Part shown: piece by piece, positions 49,343 through 59,039 of the stretch
How the letters are laid out: each line of letters opens with the position of its first letter
Position numbering within the stretch: position 1 is the first letter of the stretch
Assembly: GCA_023260655.1 (NCBI GenBank)
Contig: JALQUU010000001.1
Span: 51,193-115,192 of the forward strand
Length of the DNA: 64,000 nt
From: Paracoccaceae bacterium
GTDB lineage: Bacteria; Pseudomonadota; Alphaproteobacteria; Rhodobacterales; Rhodobacteraceae
Direction: 5' to 3'
The notes under the pieces: model-generated
What the model saw: the letters and a program-made list of their open reading frames with translations, nothing else
Databases searched by the model: none
Told to the model about the DNA's origin: nothing
Program-made: the position numbers and the translations under genes

Positions 49343-51147
49343 GCCGGTCCTTTCAGGGTTTCCGGCGCCGCCTGTAGCTCAACCGTAAACACCGCGCCAC
49401 CCTCGGGGCGGTTCCGCCCACGGATCGCGCCCCCGAAACTCTGCACAAGCCCGTAGCTGATCGACAGGCCCAGCCCCATACCTTCCCCCGCGCCCACTTC
49501 CTTCGTGGAATAGAACGGGTCGAAAATCCGCTCCGGCTCACGGATCCCCGGCCCCGTATCCGCCACATCGAGCCGCACCCGCTCAGGATCGGCCAAGAGC
49601 GTCAGCCGCACCTCGCGCGGCTCCATGCCAGCCATCGCATCCGCCGCATTGCTCAGGAGGTTCACCACCACCTGCCCCAAGCGCACCTCGCCACCCATCA
49701 CCCAAACAGGCTCCTTGGGCCGCTCCCATTGCACGGCCACTTCCGCCGTCTTCAATCGCGCCTCTGCGAGTTCCAGCGCCGCGTCGACAATCCCCACCAG
49801 ATCCACCCGTTTCACCGGCTCGCTTTCTTGCCGCGCGAAGGCCCTGAGGTTCTTGATGATCCGCCCCATCCGGTGCGCCATCTCGCCGATCCGTCGCAGA
49901 TTGTCCCCAGCCACATCCTCGCGCCCGCGCTCCAGAAAGGCCGATCCGTTCTCCGCATATTGCTGGATCGCCATCAGCGGCTGGTTCAATTCATGGCTGA
50001 TCCCCGCCGACATCTGCCCCAGCGCCGAAAGCTTTCCGGCCTGCACCAATTCCGCCTGCGCCCGCTTCAGCGCCGTCTCCGCCGCGCGACGCTCCGCTAC
50101 TTCCTCGGAAAGCTTCTCGTTCGCCGCGCTGAGTTCCAACGTACGATCCGCCACCCGCGCTTCGAGTTGCTCGTTGGCCTCCATCAGCGTCCGCCGCCGC
50201 GCGTGGAACACGAAGATCACCGCCCCGAAGGCCAAGCAGATCGCCGCCACCGCCGCCGCCTGCAACCCCGCGATCCGCCGCGCAGGCTCGACATCCAGAA
50301 GCGTCTCGGCCTGCATCCCGATCACCGGCAGTTCCTGCACCAGATAGAGCCCCTTCGACGGCACATAGGGCGACCAGTCCTCTTCCCAGATCACATGCCC
50401 CGCCAACACCTCTTGCGAAAGCCCCGCCCGCGCCGCTTCCGGCGTCATGTCTGGCGGCGCAATCCCAAGGCCCGCGCGCCGCCATCCCAGCAACTCGCTC
50501 CGGTTCGAGATGAAAACCTCCCCCGCCTCATCCGTGAACCAGATCGCAGGCCGCGCCCCGCGCCATTCCGCCTCCAACCGCTCCACATCGACTACAACCA
50601 GAAGCGCCCCGGCCACACCGCCACCGGACTTGAACACTGGCGCGGCAAAGAAATAGGCCCGTGGCGCGCGCTCTGAACTCGTCTCGCCCGCAAATCCCGG
50701 CGCAGGCCCGTGCCCTTCCCCCAAAGCCCCCTGAAACCCGAGCTTCAGATACTCCGCATCCTCCACCCGTGGCGGCAACCGCCCGCTTGCAGATGAAAGC
50801 ACAAACCCGCCCGGGCTCACCACAGCGATATCGAGAACCCCGGTCTTATCCGCGAGCCGCCGCATCACCTCGGATGCCCCGAGGTCCGTGCCACTTTCCA
50901 GAAGCGCCCCCACCGTCGGATGATCCGCCGTCACCACCGCCAAGGTCTGATAAAGTTGCAACTGCCCCGTCAAACGGTCCGTCGCCAAGAGCAAATCCGC
51001 CTCGCCCCGATCCGCCAACTGGTGCAAGGCCTGCACATAGCCATAGCGCCACACCCCTCCGGCAAACACCGCCACAACGGCGAGGAAGCCGAGGATCAAG
51101 CCCATCCGACGTGCAAAAAATCTGTCCATACCCTTACCTAGCGCCAA
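49339..51147 (-). CDS. dctB: DctB-like sensor histidine kinase
   Basis: Two TMs with periplasmic sensor; LSALGQMSAGISHELNQPLMAIQQYAENG; DTGPGI; GLGLSISYGLVQSFGG. Confidence 0.85.
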   Translation of the reverse strand: MALGKGMDRFFARRMGLILGFLAVVAVFAGGVWRYGYVQALHQLADRGEADLLLATDRLTGQLQLYQTLAVVTADHPTVGALLESGTDLGASEVMRRLADKTGVLDIAVVSPGGFVLSSASGRLPPRVEDAEYLKLGFQGALGEGHGPAPGFAGETSSERAPRAYFFAAPVFKSGGGVAGALLVVVDVERLEAEWRGARPAIWFTDEAGEVFISNRSELLGWRRAGLGIAPPDMTPEAARAGLSQEVLAGHVIWEEDWSPYVPSKGLYLVQELPVIGMQAETLLDVEPARRIAGLQAAAVAAICLAFGAVIFVFHARRRTLMEANEQLEARVADRTLELSAANEKLSEEVAERRAAETALKRAQAELVQAGKLSALGQMSAGISHELNQPLMAIQQYAENGSAFLERGREDVAGDNLRRIGEMAHRMGRIIKNLRAFARQESEPVKRVDLVGIVDAALELAEARLKTAEVAVQWERPKEPVWVMGGEVRLGQVVVNLLSNAADAMAGMEPREVRLTLLADPERVRLDVADTGPGIREPERIFDPFYSTKEVGAGEGMGLGLSISYGLVQSFGGAIRGRNRPEGGAVFTVELQAAPETLKGPA

Positions 51148-51187
51148 GCCGCTTGCCTTGGCCAGTGGGAGCGGCTTCTCTCACCTC

Positions 51188-52360
51188 ATGCAAAGCTTCC
51201 GCCAATCCCCGCACGACCCCGCGTTCATCGCCAATCCCTACGCCTTCTACGACCGCGCCCGCGCGTCCGGCCCGCTGTTTCTCTGGGAAGACTACAGCCT
51301 GCCCTCCGCCGCCAGCCACGAAGTCGTGCAAGCCCTCTTCCGCGATCGCCGCTTCGGCCGCGAATGGCCCGAAGGCATGGCCCCCGAAACGCCCGCCCAT
51401 CTCGCCCCCTTCTACGCGGTCGAAGCCCATTCGATGCTTGAGCTTGAACCGCCCCGCCATACCCGCCTCCGTGGCCTCGTGCTCCGCGCCTTCACCTCGC
51501 GCCGCATCAACGCGCTTAGCCCCGAAATCGCGGCACTCTCCCACGAACTCGTCACCGCCATGCCCGACGGCCCGCACGATCTGTTGGACAGTTTCGCGCG
51601 CCCCCTCCCCGTCACCATCATCGCCCGCCTTCTGGGCGTGCCGGAAAGCGAAGGCCCGAACCTTCTTGCATGGTCGAACGCCATGGTCGCCATGTATCAG
51701 GCCCGCCGCTCCCCCGAAATCGAAGCCGCCGCCGTCAAAGCCACGGAAGATTTCGTCGCCTTCCTCAAGGATTACATCACCGCCCGCCGTCGCAAACCCG
51801 CAGATGACCTCATCACCCATCTCATCGCCGCCGAAGAACACGGCGAGAAACTCTCCAGCGACGAGCTGATCTCCACCTGCATCCTCCTCCTCAACGCAGG
51901 CCACGAAGCTACCGTCCACACCATCGGCAATGGCACCGCCCTCCTCCTCCAACATGGCGTGATCCCGACCCCCGAAACCGCCGAAGGCGTGGTCGAGGAA
52001 ATCCTCCGCCACGATCCGCCCCTACACATCTTCTCCCGCATCGCGCTCGAAGAGGTCGAGGTCTACGGCCACCGCTTCGCCAAGGGCGACCGCGTGCAAC
52101 TCCTCCTCGGTGCCGCCAACCGCGACCCCGCAATCTGGCCCGATCCCCACCGTTTTGATCCCACCCGCCCGATCCGCACCCATTCTGCCTTCGGCGGCGG
52201 GCTGCACTTCTGCATCGGCGCACCCCTCGCACGGCTCGAACTCCAGATCGCCCTCCCGATCCTCTTCGCCGCGAAACCGAACCTCCGCCTCGCCGAACCC
52301 GTTGAATTCCTTGACGCCTACCACTTCCACGGCCTCACCAAACTCATGGTCAGCGAATAA
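51188..52360 (+). CDS. Cytochrome P450
   Basis: LLNAGHEATVHTIGNG (I-helix), SAFGGGLHFCIGAPLARLELQIALP (heme-binding Cys). Confidence 0.95.
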   Translation: MQSFRQSPHDPAFIANPYAFYDRARASGPLFLWEDYSLPSAASHEVVQALFRDRRFGREWPEGMAPETPAHLAPFYAVEAHSMLELEPPRHTRLRGLVLRAFTSRRINALSPEIAALSHELVTAMPDGPHDLLDSFARPLPVTIIARLLGVPESEGPNLLAWSNAMVAMYQARRSPEIEAAAVKATEDFVAFLKDYITARRRKPADDLITHLIAAEEHGEKLSSDELISTCILLLNAGHEATVHTIGNGTALLLQHGVIPTPETAEGVVEEILRHDPPLHIFSRIALEEVEVYGHRFAKGDRVQLLLGAANRDPAIWPDPHRFDPTRPIRTHSAFGGGLHFCIGAPLARLELQIALPILFAAKPNLRLAEPVEFLDAYHFHGLTKLMVSE

Positions 52361-52377
52361 AAGGTCAGCGAATAAAA
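52348..52377 (+). repeat. Perfect 15-bp tandem duplication at P450 stop codon
   Basis: ggtcagcgaataaaa|ggtcagcgaataaaa. Confidence 0.9.
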
Positions 52378-52401
52378 AACGCGGCCCCGAAGGGCCGCGC
52401 T
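52371..52401 (-). terminator. Rho-independent terminator downstream of creatinase
   Basis: minus strand GCGGCCCttcgGGGCCGCgttttttatt. Confidence 0.8.
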
Positions 52402-52422
52402 TAGGTCACGATAAGGATGGGT

Positions 52423-53625
52423 TCAGCCCACCACGTTGAACTCGGGCCCGTAAGGATAACCCGTGATATTCTCGTTGCCGTCTTCGGTGATGATCAGGAT
52501 ATCGTGCTCGCGGTAGCCCCCCGCGCCCGGCTGGCCCTCGGGGATCGTCAGCATCGGCTCCATCGATATCACCATGCCCGGTTCCAGCACCGTGTCGATA
52601 TCCTCGCGCAGCTCCAACCCCGCCTCGCGCCCGTAATAATGCGAGAGCACCCCGAAGGAGTGGCCATAGCCGAAGGTCCGGTACTGCAGAAGCTGCCGCT
52701 CGGCGAAGAACTCGTTGATCTTGTGGGTCACTTCCGAGCAAGAGGCACCGGGCTTCAACAGGCTCATCCCGTATTCATGCGCCGCCACATTCGCTTCCCA
52801 GATCTTCAAGGAAGCCGCATCCACGTCCTGTGCGAACATCGTCCGCTCCAGCGCCGTGTAATAGCCCGAGATCATCGGGAAGGTGTTCAGCGACAGAATA
52901 TCCCCGCGCTGCATCTGCCGCGCCGTTACAGGGTTATGCGCGCCATCCGTGTTGATCCCCGACTGGAACCAAACCCATGTATCGCGATACTCCGCATCGG
53001 GGAAGCGCTTAGCGATCTCCAACTCCATCGCATCGCGACCCGCCATCGCCACATCAATCTCGCGCGCGCCCACTTTCACCGCATCGCGGATCGCATAGCC
53101 GCCTACGTCAGCCACATTGGCCCCGTTGCGGATCATCACAAGCTCCGCCTCGGATTTGTGCATTCGCTGCCGCATGGTCGCAGGCGCGATGTCCTTCGCA
53201 ACGGACGGTTTCAGGAACTCGTCCATCATCCCCTTCTGTGCGAGGGTCATGTGATCGCCCTCATAGCCAATCGCCTTGCCCGTGCCCGTCACCGACAGGA
53301 TCGCGCGCCAGTAATTGTTCCGCTGCCAGTCGGTATAGGTGATGTTATCGCCATGGCAGCGCCGCCACGGCTGGCCCGCGTCGATCCCGGCACTGATCGT
53401 CACACTTTCGGTCTCAGTCACCACAAGCCCGTAGGGGCGGCCGAAGCTGCAATAAAGGAATCCCGAGTAATACGCGATGTTATGCATCGACGTGAAAACA
53501 CAGGCCTCGACACCCGCCTCGGCCATGCGGGCACGCAACCCCGCCAGACGCGTATCATACTCGGTTGCTGAAAACGGCAACACGCGGTCGCCTTGGTGGA
53601 AACGGTAGAATTCAGGACGTTCCAT
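52423..53625 (-). CDS. Creatinase (creatine amidinohydrolase), M24 pita-bread fold
   Basis: FTSMHNIAYYSGFLYCSFGRPYGLVVTE, ISAGIDAGQPWRRCHGDNITYTDWQRNNYW, WFQSGINTDGAHNPVTARQMQRGDILSLNTFPMISGYYTALERT, YRTFGYGHSFGVLSHYYGREAGLELREDIDTVLEPGM. Confidence 0.92.
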   Translation of the reverse strand: MERPEFYRFHQGDRVLPFSATEYDTRLAGLRARMAEAGVEACVFTSMHNIAYYSGFLYCSFGRPYGLVVTETESVTISAGIDAGQPWRRCHGDNITYTDWQRNNYWRAILSVTGTGKAIGYEGDHMTLAQKGMMDEFLKPSVAKDIAPATMRQRMHKSEAELVMIRNGANVADVGGYAIRDAVKVGAREIDVAMAGRDAMELEIAKRFPDAEYRDTWVWFQSGINTDGAHNPVTARQMQRGDILSLNTFPMISGYYTALERTMFAQDVDAASLKIWEANVAAHEYGMSLLKPGASCSEVTHKINEFFAERQLLQYRTFGYGHSFGVLSHYYGREAGLELREDIDTVLEPGMVISMEPMLTIPEGQPGAGGYREHDILIITEDGNENITGYPYGPEFNVVG

Positions 53626-53834
53626 GGAAACGTTATCCTCTCGAGGCCGTTCCGCGACGAGAGAGGCAATCTCCCCTCCCCGCGCAAACGGAAAAGCAAG
53701 ACCCCGGCGTTCAGGATGGTGAACTGGGCGCGTATTTCACGCTGGCGACGCCATCGCCTGCCCTGTCGCGGAACCTGCCTCACACCGCAGATTCGAGCAA
53801 GCGGATTGCAGACATTCCCGTGTCGGAAAACGAC

Positions 53835-54836
53835 CTAGCGCTTCTTCCGCCCTGCCCTCGGCATCGGCCTTGTCGGGATCTCTTTCAAAAGCCCGCCCAC
53901 CCCCATTCCGGCAATATCCGCGCCCGTCACCTCAAGCCCCGCCGCCACGCGCGACAGCACCCAATCCGCGCCATTCAGCGCAGGCGAACGCGCACATCCC
54001 GGCAAGCCGATCACAGGCCGCCCGCCTTGCGCACCGATGAAAAGCAAATTCCCCGGATCAACCGGCATCCCGAACCGCGCCACATGCCCGCCAGCCCGCC
54101 GCACGGCCTCCGGGGCCACGTCATAAGGGTCCGACGTCGCCGATCCGGTGAGAATGAGCACAAGCTCCGCCTCCGCTCGTTCCACAGCCGCCGCCAAGGC
54201 CACTTCCTCATGCGGCACCATCTCCACGGAACTTAAAGCGATCCCCAAGGCCTCCAACCGCCCTTCAATCGCATCGCGCCCCTTTTCCCCCGGTCCGCCT
54301 GCAATATCCGTAATCACCAGCGCCGCCGTTTGCAGCACCACAGGCGCCAACCGGATCGCATCCCGCGCCACCGAAACCGCCCGCGCCACCGCCTCTTCCG
54401 GCACAGCATAGGCGATGATCTTCACCGTCCCCACCATCTGCCCCGGTGACATCTGCTGGAACGCAGGCACCGTCGCGAAGGTGATCATCGGATCAATGTC
54501 ATTCAGCGCCGTGATCTTCTCGGCGTCGAGCACAACAACGCCCGGATGCACGGCCACCAGATTAACCCGCCCCGTAAAGGGATCAGTCAGCCTAAGCCCC
54601 GCCGCCTCCGGCGCAGGCACCAAGGCCTCGGCAATCCGCCCTGCCGCCTTGTTCTCGTGCACATCCGTTGGCTCCAGCCGCGCCACGATCACATGTGCAT
54701 GCCCCGCCGCCCGCAGCGCCTCGATGTGGCCCGCCTCAAGGAACTGCCCCTTCCGGAGCCGCCCGTCCGGCAAATCCACCGAATGCGCCACGATCGCGCC
54801 TTCCGCCTCCTCCAGAGGAACCGCACCGAACTTCAT
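53835..54836 (-). CDS. Molybdopterin-binding (MoaB/MoeA-like) protein
   Basis: MKFGAVPLEEAEGAIVAHSVDLPDGRLRKGQFLEAGHIEALRAAGHAHVIVARLE; VLILTGSATSDPYD. Confidence 0.82.
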   Translation of the reverse strand: MKFGAVPLEEAEGAIVAHSVDLPDGRLRKGQFLEAGHIEALRAAGHAHVIVARLEPTDVHENKAAGRIAEALVPAPEAAGLRLTDPFTGRVNLVAVHPGVVVLDAEKITALNDIDPMITFATVPAFQQMSPGQMVGTVKIIAYAVPEEAVARAVSVARDAIRLAPVVLQTAALVITDIAGGPGEKGRDAIEGRLEALGIALSSVEMVPHEEVALAAAVERAEAELVLILTGSATSDPYDVAPEAVRRAGGHVARFGMPVDPGNLLFIGAQGGRPVIGLPGCARSPALNGADWVLSRVAAGLEVTGADIAGMGVGGLLKEIPTRPMPRAGRKKR

Positions 54837-55795
54837 CCCTTCCTCAACACAGACGTCATCTCGGCCATGATCGACACCGCGATCTCCGCCGGATTGGCCG
54901 CACCGATATCAAGCCCCACAGGCCCGTGAATGCGCCCGATCTCCTCGGCGTTAAATCCCTTCGCCTGCAACCGCTCCACGCGCTTCGCATGGGTCCGCGT
55001 CGAACCCAGCGCCCCGATGTAGAACACCCCGCTCCGCAACGCCGCTTCAATCACCGGATCGTCGATTTTCGGATCATGCGTCAAAAGCACCAGCGCCGTG
55101 CGCCCGTCGAGCCCCAGATCGCGCACCGCATCATCGGGCCAATCGTGCAACACCTCGCACCCCGGAAACCGCTCGGGTGTCGCGAAAGTCTCACGCGGAT
55201 CGATCACCACCGGATCATAGCCGCAGGCCTGCGCCATGCCGATCAGCCCCTGCGCGATATGCACTGCACCTACAACCAGCAAACGCAGAGGCGGGTTATG
55301 CACCGCCACAAAGGTCCGCCCGTCTTCTTCAACGCCCGTCCGATCCATCCGCATCCGTTCGGGATATTCGGTCGAAAGCCGGGGCCCGCCGCTTTCCAGA
55401 TCGGTCACATAGGCCACCGCCTTGCGGCTCTCCCGCGCCTCAACCAATTCCGCCAGAAGAGCCTCCGGCAAGGCCGTCCCAACAGGCTCCACCAACACAC
55501 GGATCGTGCCGCCGCAAGCCAAGCCCACCGCAAACGCATCGCCGTCGGAAACGCCAAATGTCAGCACCCGCGGTTTCCCGTCTTCCAGCGCATCCAACGC
55601 CTCGACGATCACCGCCCCTTCCACGCAGCCCCCGGAAACCGACCCCTCAATCGCCGCATCGCCCGACACCACCAACTGGCTTCCCGCCCTCCGGGGCGCA
55701 CTGCCCCACGTGTCAATCACCGTGGCCAGCGCCGCACCGCGCCCCGCACGATGCCACTCCAGCGCAATGCGCGGAAAATTCTCGACTTTGTCCAT
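54833..55795 (-). CDS. XdhC family protein
   Basis: WHRAGRGAALATVIDTWGSAPRRAGSQLVVSGDAAIEGSVSGGCVEGAVIVEA...ALVLLTHDPKIDDPVIEAALRSGVFYIGALGSTRTHAKR. Confidence 0.92.
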   Translation of the reverse strand: MDKVENFPRIALEWHRAGRGAALATVIDTWGSAPRRAGSQLVVSGDAAIEGSVSGGCVEGAVIVEALDALEDGKPRVLTFGVSDGDAFAVGLACGGTIRVLVEPVGTALPEALLAELVEARESRKAVAYVTDLESGGPRLSTEYPERMRMDRTGVEEDGRTFVAVHNPPLRLLVVGAVHIAQGLIGMAQACGYDPVVIDPRETFATPERFPGCEVLHDWPDDAVRDLGLDGRTALVLLTHDPKIDDPVIEAALRSGVFYIGALGSTRTHAKRVERLQAKGFNAEEIGRIHGPVGLDIGAANPAEIAVSIMAEMTSVLRKG

Positions 55796-55901
55796 CCGGC
55801 AGTCCCCCCATGGCGCAACCTAGCACGCCGTTTCGCAAAGTCTGCCCCCCTGAAAGTCGCAGAGCAAGGCCCCTCCTGTTTCCAGAAGGGGCCCGCCATC
55901 C

Positions 55902-57599
55902 TTAGCCGCCGTTCAAGAGCGACGTGATCCGCCGCACCGCCGCCCGCCGGTTCAACTTCTCGGCCTCCGGCGTGGCGATTTTCAGATCACTCTCGCCATA
56001 GCCCTGCAACACCAGATTTTCCGGCGGCACGTCGAAATACTTGGTCAGGGCCAGCGCCAGCGATTCCGCACGGCGGTCCGAAAGCGCGAGGTTATAGCCC
56101 GCATTCCCCACCGCATCCGTATGCCCTTCCACCAAGAAAATCTCCGCCGGATTGGCGTCGATCGCCTCGCGGATCGCCTGCCCCAAAGCCGACAAGGAAC
56201 GCGCCTCTTCCGGCTGGATCACCGCAGACCCCGTGGCAAACTTCACCGCCTCCACCGAGATTTCCGGCACCAGTTTCCGCACCGCATCGATCTGGCGGAT
56301 TTGTGCGAGCGAGAACACCCGGTCCGTCGGAGCCTATGCCGTCGCCAAAAGCGCCAAGCGCAGCGGGTCATCCGAATTCGACGCTTTCGGCGCTGTCACC
56401 TTCGGCAACTCGCTCACCCGCACAGGCGCCACCTCGCGCGTGTCGTCAATGAGGAGGAACTCCCGCCCATCCGCCAAATAGCGCGTCCGGCGCAAAATCC
56501 GCCCGTCTGGGACAGCCACCGTCACAACCTGCGTGCCGTCCTGATAGGTCACCGTGGTGCGGGTCGAACCATCGCCGAACCGCTCGGTCCGCACATTCGA
56601 TCCAGGTTGGCGCAACAGAACGTTGTCGTCCTTCAACACGCGATAGGTGCCGTCTTTCTCCACCACCACGCGGTCACCGGAATTGGCCACAACCTTGTCG
56701 CCGTTTTTCAAAAGCTGGCCCACCGCCAAAGCGCCAAGCCCCACGATGGCAATTTTCGCCGCCGTGCTGAGGCCTTCGTCATTCTTCGGCTGAGGCGCCG
56801 CCGCATCGGGGATCACAACATCATCCGCCGCCCGCGTCGCCGGAGCCACCTTGGTCGTGAACTCCTCCGAAGACGAACGCGCGGTCTCTTCGGTCACGGT
56901 CTCTTCAACCACTTCCGCCGATCCGGTCTCGGCCTCTGCCGTTGCCGCGACCGAAGCCGTTGCCGCCTGCTCGGTGCTCAACCGCTCCGCTTCCGCCTCG
57001 TCCTTGGCGCGCTGCACCTCGGCCTGCTCTTCGGTCGTGGTCGCCGTGGCTTCGGGCGTCACTTCAGCCACAGGCTTCACCTCTTCCGCAGGCGTCTCGG
57101 CCTTGGGTGCATCCGCCACAGCAGGAGCTTCAGCTGCGGGGGCCTCAGTCGTCGTCTCGGCCTTCGTCTCATTCGTCGTTTCGGTCGCCACCTCGGGCTT
57201 CGGCTCCTCCTGAGCGGCAGGCGCTTCAGCAGGCTTCACTTCCTCGGTCTGAACCTCGGGCTTCGGCTCTTCGGCCTGCGCTTCCGGCTTCACCTCTTCC
57301 ACTGGCTGCGCCTCAGGAGCAGCGGCCTCCGGCTTCACCTCTTCAGCCGCTGCCTCAGGAGCCGCTTCGGGCGCAGTCTCAGGGGCCGCTTCCACCGCAG
57401 GCTGGCCCGCTTCCGCAGGCGCTTCCGTGCTAGCGGCACCTTCCAACTGCTGCTGCAATTTCTTGATCGCGTCTTCCTCGGTCTCCGCCGATGCTTCCGC
57501 GCCTGCTTCAGCTGTCGTCTGCGCATAGCCGAATTGCGGCATGGCCAAGCTGAGGCTCATCGCCAGAATGGTCGAGTTCTTCAAAAACCTACGGGTCAT
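55902..57599 (-). pseudogene. OmpA-family protein with in-frame TAG between linker and OmpA domain
   Basis: ORF stops at 56334 (...LRLALLATA*) and continues in frame APTDRVFSLAQIRQIDAVRKLVPEISVEAVKFATGSAVIQPEEARSLSALGQAI...VEGHTDAVGNAGYNLALSDRRAESLALAL. Confidence 0.75.
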
Positions 57600-57716
57600 C
57601 TGTCGTCCTTTCACAGAGCGCGGCCCAAAACCGCGCCTTTGAGAGCACAACGCTCAGACCCCCGATTTGGTTCAACGCACCTCTTCGTGATCCTCTGAAA
57701 TGCAGCGCAAAACCGC

Positions 57717-58979
57717 TCAGAGAAGCGCCATCAACCGGGCCTTTTCCCCCATGTCGTCGGCCTTGCTGATCGCTTTCCCGAGGTCTTCGAGGCTCTGGAT
57801 CGAATGCCCTGCCCGGAAGCTGTCCACATGCGGCAACATCGCCTTGATGCCCTTGGCCTTCGGCGCGAACCCGTCCCAGCGCAACAGCGGATTGATCCAC
57901 ACAAGCCGCCGCGCCGAAAGGTGCAACCGCTCGATCTCACGCTCCAGATCATGGCCCGAGTCGCGATCAAGCCCGTCAGTGATCAACAGCACGACAGCCC
58001 CCTGCGCCATCACCCGACGCGACCAATCACGGTTGAACATATGCAGACAAGTGCCGATCCGCGTGCCCCCCTGCCAGTCCTGCGCCTCGGCCCCTGCCGC
58101 AGCCAAAGCAGCATCCACATCGCGCTGGCGCAAATGGCGGGTGATATTCGTGAGCCGCGTGCCAAAGGTGAACGCATGCACCTTCGCCCAGCCCGCGCCC
58201 TTCTCATTTGCCACAGCATGGAGAAAATGCAAAACCATCCGACTATACTGGCTCATGGAGCCAGAAATATCGCAAAGCACCACCAGATTGGGCCAGCGCT
58301 CGCGCGGGGCTTTCAAAGCAAGGTTCTGAACCTCGCCCCCCTTCCGCATCGCCGCCGCCATGGTGCGCCGCCAATCAATCTTGCTCCCCGATAACGTGGC
58401 TTGGGTGCGCCGCGATTTCAGCGGATCCACAGGCAGTTTCAACCGCGCAATCATCCGCTTGGCTTCGGCCACTTCCGCCGTCGACATCAACTCGAAATCG
58501 AGCGTCTTCAACCGCTCCTCGGCCGAGATGGTGAAGGAGGCGTCGATCTCGAGCTTGACGTCTTCCTCTTCCTTGTCCTCGCCCTGCTGCTCTTGGGGCA
58601 TGTCCTTGTTGGCATCCCCCAAAAGCGCCTCCGCCGCCCGCTTCTCGGCCGCCTTCGCGGGCCGTTCTTCCTGCACGCCACGGATCGCCGGCAGCATCAT
58701 CGCCATCATATGCTCCATGTAGCGCGGATCGCGCCAATAGAGCCGGAAGATCTGCGAAAACACCGTCCGCTGCTCGGGGCGGTTCACGAAACAGGCGTGA
58801 AGCGTCCAGTAGAAGTCATGCTTCGAAGTAAACCCCGCCGCCTCGACCGCCCGAATAGCCTCGATCACCCGCCCCGGCCCGATGGGCAAACCCGCGCGCC
58901 GCAAAGCGCGGGCGAAATGGGTGATATTCTCCACAAGACGCGGATTATCCGGCAATTCGAGCGGGATATACTCAGCCAT
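57717..58979 (-). CDS. VWA domain (CoxE-like) protein
   Basis: NLVVLCDISGSMSQYSRMVLHFLHAV...FTFGTRLTNITRHLRQRDVDAAL...VVLLITDGLDRD. Confidence 0.88.
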   Translation of the reverse strand: MAEYIPLELPDNPRLVENITHFARALRRAGLPIGPGRVIEAIRAVEAAGFTSKHDFYWTLHACFVNRPEQRTVFSQIFRLYWRDPRYMEHMMAMMLPAIRGVQEERPAKAAEKRAAEALLGDANKDMPQEQQGEDKEEEDVKLEIDASFTISAEERLKTLDFELMSTAEVAEAKRMIARLKLPVDPLKSRRTQATLSGSKIDWRRTMAAAMRKGGEVQNLALKAPRERWPNLVVLCDISGSMSQYSRMVLHFLHAVANEKGAGWAKVHAFTFGTRLTNITRHLRQRDVDAALAAAGAEAQDWQGGTRIGTCLHMFNRDWSRRVMAQGAVVLLITDGLDRDSGHDLEREIERLHLSARRLVWINPLLRWDGFAPKAKGIKAMLPHVDSFRAGHSIQSLEDLGKAISKADDMGEKARLMALL

Positions 58980-58989
58980 ACCGTTTCAC

Positions 58990-59037
58990 GCGGGGGCTCT
59001 GCCCCCGCACCCCCAGGATATTTCCGCCAATATGAAA
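58990..59037 (+). repeat. Dispersed intergenic element copy 5
   Basis: GCGGGGGCtctGCCCCCGCacccccaGGATATTTccgCCAATATGAAAG. Confidence 0.7.
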
Positions 59038-59039
59038 GA

